From assembly GCA_012064415.1 (NCBI GenBank), contig SSNU01000234.1, positions 523,088 through 587,087 on the forward strand: 64,000 bases of DNA, given 5' to 3'. The translations under genes and the position numbers were made by a program. The stretch's first letter is position 1. Every line of letters starts with the position of its first letter. The DNA comes from Gyrodactylus bullatarudis (taxonomy: Eukaryota; Platyhelminthes; Monogenea; Gyrodactylidea; Gyrodactylidae). Positions 60,101 to 64,000 of this stretch are shown here, piece by piece. The notes under the pieces are model-generated. The model made no database searches and had not been told where the DNA came from. It saw only the letters and a list, made by a program, of their open reading frames with translations.

Positions 60101-63100
60101 CATCAAAAAATCGAATTTGATCAAGATTTTTTGTAATGTCAATTTTTTAGGTAGCGCCAAATTCCCCATTTTGAGTTGAAAAGCTGATTTAAGGTGAAAG
60201 AGTGATTAAAAGCTGATTTTTAGGATCACAATTAGACTAAAAAATCAAATATGCTGAATCAGATTTCGAGAATCACCCCTATCATCGTGTGAAAATTGAA
60301 CTTTTATTGAAAAAGATGAGATTTTTGCAAAAATCATAAATTACCATCTTCATATTAACTAGCTAGGTGTATGTTCAATTTCATTTTCCCTGAGTAAAAA
60401 TGTGGTTCAAGATGAATTTTTGGTTCGAATTATAAAAATTTTCTCTAAAATACAAACTGATTATGAGCATAAAGTTTGTGATAAACTCGTCATTTTTCAG
60501 GATCATTGATCATCAAAACTCCACTGATTTTCAAGTAGGGAAAATGACCAGGTAATCAAATTTCGATTTTCACAAGATGGAGTGTCTCATAAATTTCTTA
60601 ATCTAAAAAAATCTTCATACCAATTAAAATAAGGTTATGATTGAATTGGAAAAATTTGAAGACATTTTAAATTCCGAGCTCGCGCGAATTTTTTGAAATT
60701 TTTTAACTTTCACGAATCAGTGAAAAATGATCTAAAATTAGTTTTATAATAAAATTTATTAAAACTGGTCCTAATTTTAGAACAAGAATCAAAGAACATA
60801 AAAACAGTATTTTGAGAAATGATAATAAGTCACATGTTTTTCAAAATGTCTTAAACAATAATGGGCATAAAATAAATTTTGAGGAGGTTAAAATTCTTAG
60901 TGTGCAGAGAAACTTTAGAAAGAGGTTAATTCATGAAGCTCTAGAAATAGGCAATAATGATACTTCTAATGGAAATGTTGGTAAAGTGAACATTGAGCAG
61001 TGTTGGATTCAGCTTTTTGGCAAAAGAAGGAAGTTAAATTAAATCTGATGAAAAATTATAACTCTTTTCTGTTCTGATTATCTATACTTTATTATCGTAG
61101 GTCAGCCTCTTGTATTATTCTATTCTCTCATCTGATTGGACAAAACTGATAGGTATGAGATCATGAAAGTATATAGATAGTAATTTGTTTTTTGACAAAC
61201 TTGTCGTACCACTGAAGAAGGCGTGTGAAGACAATCACCGTCGAAACGTTTGGATGACCATGGCTGAGAATTCTAATATTGACCTAAGTTTTAATAAATT
61301 TTATTATAAAACTAATTTTTAACTTTCAGTTTAAATTTTTTGTTCATTTCAAGGTGTGAGAGAAATAAAAAGTGGATCACCAATAGACCAAAAATGGTCG
61401 TAGAGATTTAAAAAAACACAAGAATAATTATAATTATTTTCTTTTTCTAATGATGATCCTGATGATTCCACTCATAAAAATTTTCAAAGTTTGAAAAAAA
61501 TGAAAAATTCGCGTCAGCTCGAAATTTAAAATGTGAATTTTTTTCTCAAATCAGTTACCATAAAATCTTCAGAAAACTTTGATATCTTGTAAAAATCATG
61601 AAATCCCAGATTCATCGAGAATAGCTTTAGATATTTGAGACATTTATGATTCATTTCAAATAATTTCATCACGAATTCTACATCTCAATAATACAGTGTT
61701 AAGGGAAATTAATTTAAATATTTGAGCTCATGGCACGATTTGAAATCAAGTTCCTACTTTCCTTATACAATCCCCACCCTCATGTTAAACTGATGGAGAC
61801 ACAAATGAAACTATAAAATTCAAGTATCTTACTATATAACTATAATAGAGGAAGCAAAACATAGACAAGAAGAAATGTACAAGCTAACAAGATACTCACG
61901 TTAAATTATGCAAGCAAATTTCCAGAATCAATGGCTCCGTCGTTGACAAAAATGCCAATTCTTCAATAATGCCAAGAACTGTGGCTGGATGGCAATGTTG
62001 AGTTTGATTATGAGATAGTTCCTCAAAAGTCTGATGAATGATTTGTTTGTGGTCGCCGGAGGGAAGAAAAAATTGAATGCTTCCATTCAAGTTTGCACAG
62101 TGGAGAACATAATATCTAGAATGGAAGATATTCCTTTAATAAAATCTGAGATGTAAATGATTTAACAATTGAAAATGGTTTTTCAACACTCTTCTCTTCA
62201 CTTCAGTCATTACAGCATCAGAAATTTGACCTCTTGAAAAAGAAAATTCAGAGGGTTCAATTCCTTACAATAATGATCACCAAGAACTTCTAAGATCAAA
62301 TAGTTTGTGGACTTATTTTATTATGGGATTCAAAAATAGTTTCATCTTGTCTTTAAACACTATTGAAGGTTTTGTAAAAATTAGTAACTTCATATTCCAA
62401 ATTGATTGATCCAAATATATTTTTAATTCCATGGAGTGGCGAATCAGTCTTGTGAATCCTCAGTGAGAATACTTCATAACGATTTATTCTCGTGCTGATA
62501 CTGAAGGATCATACTCACCTATACTTTGCTAGAAGACACTTTCTGAGGGCCACCTCATACACTCCATTCACCTGATTGCCCAGTTGTGTCAGATGAGCTC
62601 TACTTATGCACAACTCGACTGCCTTCACATAGTAACAAGAGAGTGGAAATGCCTTGTCTTCTCCTTCTTCTGGGATATCTCCCAGCTGTATTTTGTCAAA
62701 GGTGGCTGGATCAGAATGTTGACTCAAGTGGTAATAGTCTCTCGAAAGGAGGAACATGTAGAAGCCTTGCATTGTAAACATTTGTTTCTGCCTAGCTGTG
62801 GGATCCCTCTCATAAAGTCTAATCCAAATGGGATACTTTTTCTGGATGCTACTCATCCACGAGATCATGGGATGGAGACTATCCAAGTAGGCAACCTGAT
62901 CAAGAAGTAACTGGCGTTCTCTCTTAATTTGATGTTCATTGAAAAAGTGTCGTAAATTGCGAAGTTTATGGCGAATCTTTTGTCGGAGGAGATCAATTGA
63001 CTTTCGACAATCTGTTATCTTATTCGTTTGAGTCTTAAAAATTAAAAAAAAATTATGTCCTTGATTCCTGTTTTCCGCAAATATATTATCATTTTGCTTA

Positions 63101-63114
63101 CTAATGTCTTGCAT
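45195..63114 (-). CDS. Large multi-exon gene X, unrecognised, about 1410 aa in window
   Basis: Exons in order: 63114-62519, 62115-61900, 59677-59482, 56947-56831, 56093-55974, 55930-55691, 55635-55412, 55347-54630, 49992-49916, 48363-48178, 48110-47801, 47471-47127, 46206-45819, 45756-45524, 45461-45195. All phases agree (4233 bp); stop TAA at 45197-45195, AATAAA at 45136-45131. Residues 1-336 are helical and Leu-rich (for example DPATFDKIQLGDIPEEGEDK, ILEICLHNL). Residues 337-570 are mixed, ending in a very basic stretch (ERSRKKKRKQID). Residues 570-809 are Ser/Asp-rich and likely disordered. Residues 810-900 are Cys-rich: CACC and, about 50 residues on, CSDCSCC, possibly zinc-binding. The rest is basic with helices. 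The 5' end is uncertain: a strong acceptor at 63037 (poly-T then AAG) suggests exon 1 starts at 63036 with more gene outside the window. The weakest joins are 59482 to 56947 and the 4.6-kb intron 54629-49993. No family recognised. Confidence 0.68.
46271..47002. repeat. 27-bp direct repeats flanking the 46.3-kb MITE
   Basis: GATTTTAAAGAATCTGCAAT plus GTGATAA occurs at 46271-46297 and again at 46976-47002. It is far longer than a normal target-site duplication and the right copy lies 168 bp beyond the MITE end. Confidence 0.6.
46305..46808. mobile_element. Short TIR element (MITE), CTAGGGCCTC termini
   Basis: CTAGGGCCTCAAAAAAGTAC on the left; on the right AGTACTTTTTTCTACTTATTTTTGAGGCCCTAG carries the complement in two pieces, split by a short insertion. 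Non-coding, 504 bp, in an intron of gene X. Confidence 0.6.
48178..49992 (-). other. Cys-rich segment of gene X (exons 9-10)
   Basis: Exon 9 (49992-49916) encodes VMCACCIEPFAKSKY and exon 10 (48363-48178) encodes KWCSDCSCCFDPIED. The junction codon is split GG|G and reads through as ENGYSLMPGDLL. Clustered CxCC and CxxCxCC patterns suggest metal binding, but spacing fits no zinc-finger class I know. Confidence 0.5.
49098..49475. repeat. Inverted-repeat pair in an intron of gene X
   Basis: ACAGGTGAGAACCGTATTTG (49100) and CAAATACGGTTCTCACCTGT (49456) are exact complements about 340 bp apart. The sequence between is not otherwise palindromic. Part of a longer minus-strand ORF at 49181-48909 overlaps the left arm. 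Confidence 0.5.
50773..51241. mobile_element. Foldback element family A, shorter copy
   Basis: Starts GCTAGTTGATGTGAAGATGA and ends CTCATCTTCATGTCAATTAG, with CTCAATATTTTTCTCC mirrored inside. It is 470 bp, so part of the central region is lost. Confidence 0.65.
53395..53775 (+). repeat. LTR-like promoter/leader repeat, copy 7 (most complete)
   Basis: AGAAAGTGGACAGTTACCAA, CCAGCCAATAAGAGGATG, ATATAAATCAAGCCGGTG, AATAAAAGCTTTATCAC, then ATG at about 53675 opening MSSNSSPETNVFEEARQYIL before a stop. In the large intron of gene X. Confidence 0.6.
53857..53976. repeat. 120-bp short inverted-repeat element
   Basis: ACTAGAATTATTTCGTTCTA on the left and TAGAACGAAATAATTCTAGT on the right are exact complements. 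A miniature foldback element, just after LTR-like copy 7. Confidence 0.6.
56393..56644. repeat. Perfect tandem duplication, about 126-128-bp unit, two copies
   Basis: Unit begins AAAAGATAAGTTTTCTACTT and ends GGAATAGATGCT; copies start at 56393 and 56521. By eye they are identical, including the AT-rich TTAATTATAATTAATTATAA core. In an intron of gene X. Confidence 0.85.
57395..57725 (-). repeat. LTR-like promoter/leader repeat, copy 8
   Basis: Minus strand: a coding-like block (KRKRYSRQLLMDVKGPKYGG), TATAAATGTCAGTCCGGGAT, GTCTGAAGAGACCCGACGAA and AATAAAACG. In an intron of gene X. Confidence 0.55.
58290..58745. mobile_element. Foldback element, family B, degraded
   Basis: Begins AGCCAGTTGACATGAAAATT then CTAGATCATGAGACCCACTT; the right side carries GAAAGGGGGTCTAATGATCT. 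Arms match poorly, suggesting age. In an intron of gene X. Confidence 0.4.
58805..59000 (-). mobile_element. LINE 3' end, same family as 540-1545
   Basis: TTTTTTGTTAGAAAATAAAT and the block at 58910-58985 (TTCTAGTGAAGGGTTGGATA) match 545-570 and 795-880. Only the 3' tail and the last codons remain. It lies in an intron of gene X. Confidence 0.6.
60043..60368. mobile_element. Short foldback element related to family A
   Basis: Left end AGCTAGCTAATATGAAGATG with TTATGATTTTTGCAAAA; right end TTTTGCAAAAATCATAAATT with CATCTTCATATTAACTAGCT. The terminal CTAG(T)TAATATGAAGATG is a variant of the family A terminus. 326 bp, non-coding. Confidence 0.55.
60713..61322 (+). mobile_element. Penelope-like element fragment
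   Basis: The frame TRIKEHKNSILRNDNKSHVF onward to GKRRKLN-stop (ending 61042) carries the R-x-x-x-H GIY-YIG residues but lacks the GIY-YVG start. The tail with the hammerhead-like core follows (61212-61246). The fragment is bounded by an inverted pair: AAAATTAGTTTTATAATAAA at about 60732 and its complement at about 61296-61318. It is located in an intron of gene X. Confidence 0.75.
61212..61246 (+). ncRNA. Second copy of the hammerhead-like core
   Basis: The same CTGAAGA...GAAA arrangement as at 27360, unchanged over about 50 bp although flanking bases differ between the two copies. Confidence 0.4.
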
Positions 63115-63145
63115 TTTGTAGGTAGAAAACGAAAATAGATTCTGG

Positions 63146-63400
63146 GTGAATATGAGCTCCTATTCCGTTTCTGAGAATAACTATAATCTCAGGAATTCTA
63201 AAAACGATGCTAATTACCTATTATCTAATTTCAACGCTATTAATTTAAAATATAAATTGTCTGATTGTAATGACCTGACTAATCTTAAATCTGTCATGTC
63301 ACACATTAGATCTAAATTAGATTACTCTAAGTCTTTACTTTATTCATGCCTCCATTAACCAGATGTTTTATATAAATATAAGAAATTCGTCTAACAAAAA
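63146..63400 (+). mobile_element. LINE 3' end, third copy
   Basis: Encodes YKLSDCNDLTNLKSVMSHIR then SKLDYSKSLLYSCLH and a stop, homologous to FKIYDCDNPKSLKSIMQHIR in the copy at 801-900. Orientation is opposite to that copy. It sits just upstream of the first in-window exon of gene X. Confidence 0.68.
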
Positions 63401-63480
63401 AAATTTTCGTCGGTTCTCATCAGACCCTACACCAACATGGATATTTATACAGAATATTATTCAATGATAAGTGTAAAGTT
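63395..63480 (-). repeat. LTR-like promoter/leader repeat, copy 9 (core only)
   Basis: Minus strand: TATAAATATCCATGTTGGTG, then GGGTCTGATGAGAACCGACG. It abuts the 3' end of the LINE copy at 63146-63400, suggesting one inserted beside the other. Confidence 0.45.
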
Positions 63481-64000
63481 GTTTTGGGTCAACAGATCAA
63501 CATCAAGCCCAGCCCAAAATGATAATAAGACAACTTTGGTGCCCAACAACAACGATAACTCCGCATCAACTTTTTTTTTTCTTTGAAATTATACATTTTA
63601 TTAAATCAAAATTAATCATTTTTATAAAATAAACATTAACAGAATATAGGTTTATAGCAGGTTGAAATAAAAGTTCGACCTCATCCTTGGACAATCGGCA
63701 TTGTTGGCTCATAATTGTCAAACTTTACTATTCCCTTTACTTGAGTTAGGAGCAGTCGAAAAGTCAGATAATGAAATTCCATGATATTTTCAAATAAATA
63801 TTCGATCAAAAAGATAAGATTAATGAAGGTGGGGGTAAAGAAGAGAATTTGAATAGTCAATTTTAGATCTTATATGAACAATTATAGATTTAAGATCATT
63901 AAGATTGTCACATTCTTGGAGGGTGAATTTTTTTCTAAAAGTTTGAAGTGTGGGGCCAGGAAGTTTTCTTCATAACAGGAGTTCCTGAGATTATAGCCTT
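63481..64000. other. Right edge of the window
   Basis: AT-rich, with a short CAACAACAACG stretch near 63544 and poly-T at 63571. No coding frame or known repeat end recognised; upstream exons or the promoter of gene X may lie here or beyond. Confidence 0.4.

Noticed and set aside
1..64000. CRISPR array, operons with Shine-Dalgarno sites, prokaryotic or viral systems
   Set aside because: The window is a eukaryotic nuclear region with introns; repeats found are dispersed or inverted, not regularly spaced.

Overview
This is a nuclear window from an animal, very probably an invertebrate. It is strongly AT-rich. Its genes are split by introns with GT..AG borders (GTAAGT and GTGAGT donors). It is dense in several superfamilies of transposable element and in poly-A/T and AAT-type microsatellites. 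An arthropod such as a copepod would fit, but nothing read here fixes the species.

All five gene models with good exon chains lie on the minus strand. From right to left (5' to 3' of transcription) they are: (1) an unrecognised large gene X, 15 exons, 63114-45195, about 1410 codons, with a helical N-terminus, a Ser/Asp-rich middle and a Cys-rich segment; (2) a small coiled-coil gene Z, 44906-44305; (3) an intact ribosomal protein L28e gene, 43985-43596; (4) a 33-kb, 22-exon gene, 42526-9306, encoding an ankyrin-repeat pseudokinase of the TEX14 family with a very long Asn/Gln-rich tail; (5) an unrecognised two-exon gene Y, 4522-3178, followed by a perfect 326-bp duplicate of its first exon at 2107-2432. 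For TEX14 and X, I assembled each exon from its splice borders and checked that every intron phase matches. The TEX14 exons sum to 5511 bp (1837 codons) and the X exons to 4233 bp (1411 codons), both exact multiples of three. The only plus-strand candidate is a tiny secreted-peptide ORF at 43188-43316.

Introns and intergenic DNA are filled by transposable elements: a dead piggyBac copy with readable termini (31824-33531); Penelope-like fragments with a GIY-YIG domain and a hammerhead-like tail (26750-27465, 60713-61322); three copies of a LINE 3' end; about nine copies of an LTR-like promoter/leader repeat; a family of long palindromic foldback elements (best copy 30421-31142); a separate 718-bp palindrome (24343-25060); a third foldback family (29201-29532); and two short TIR elements (23285-23762, 46305-46808). 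No rRNA, convincing tRNA or CRISPR array was seen.

The points most worth following up are the TEX14-type pseudokinase in such a genome (all three catalytic motifs lost), the perfect recent exon duplication in gene Y, and the unclassified gene X. No new multi-gene defence or metabolic system is visible.
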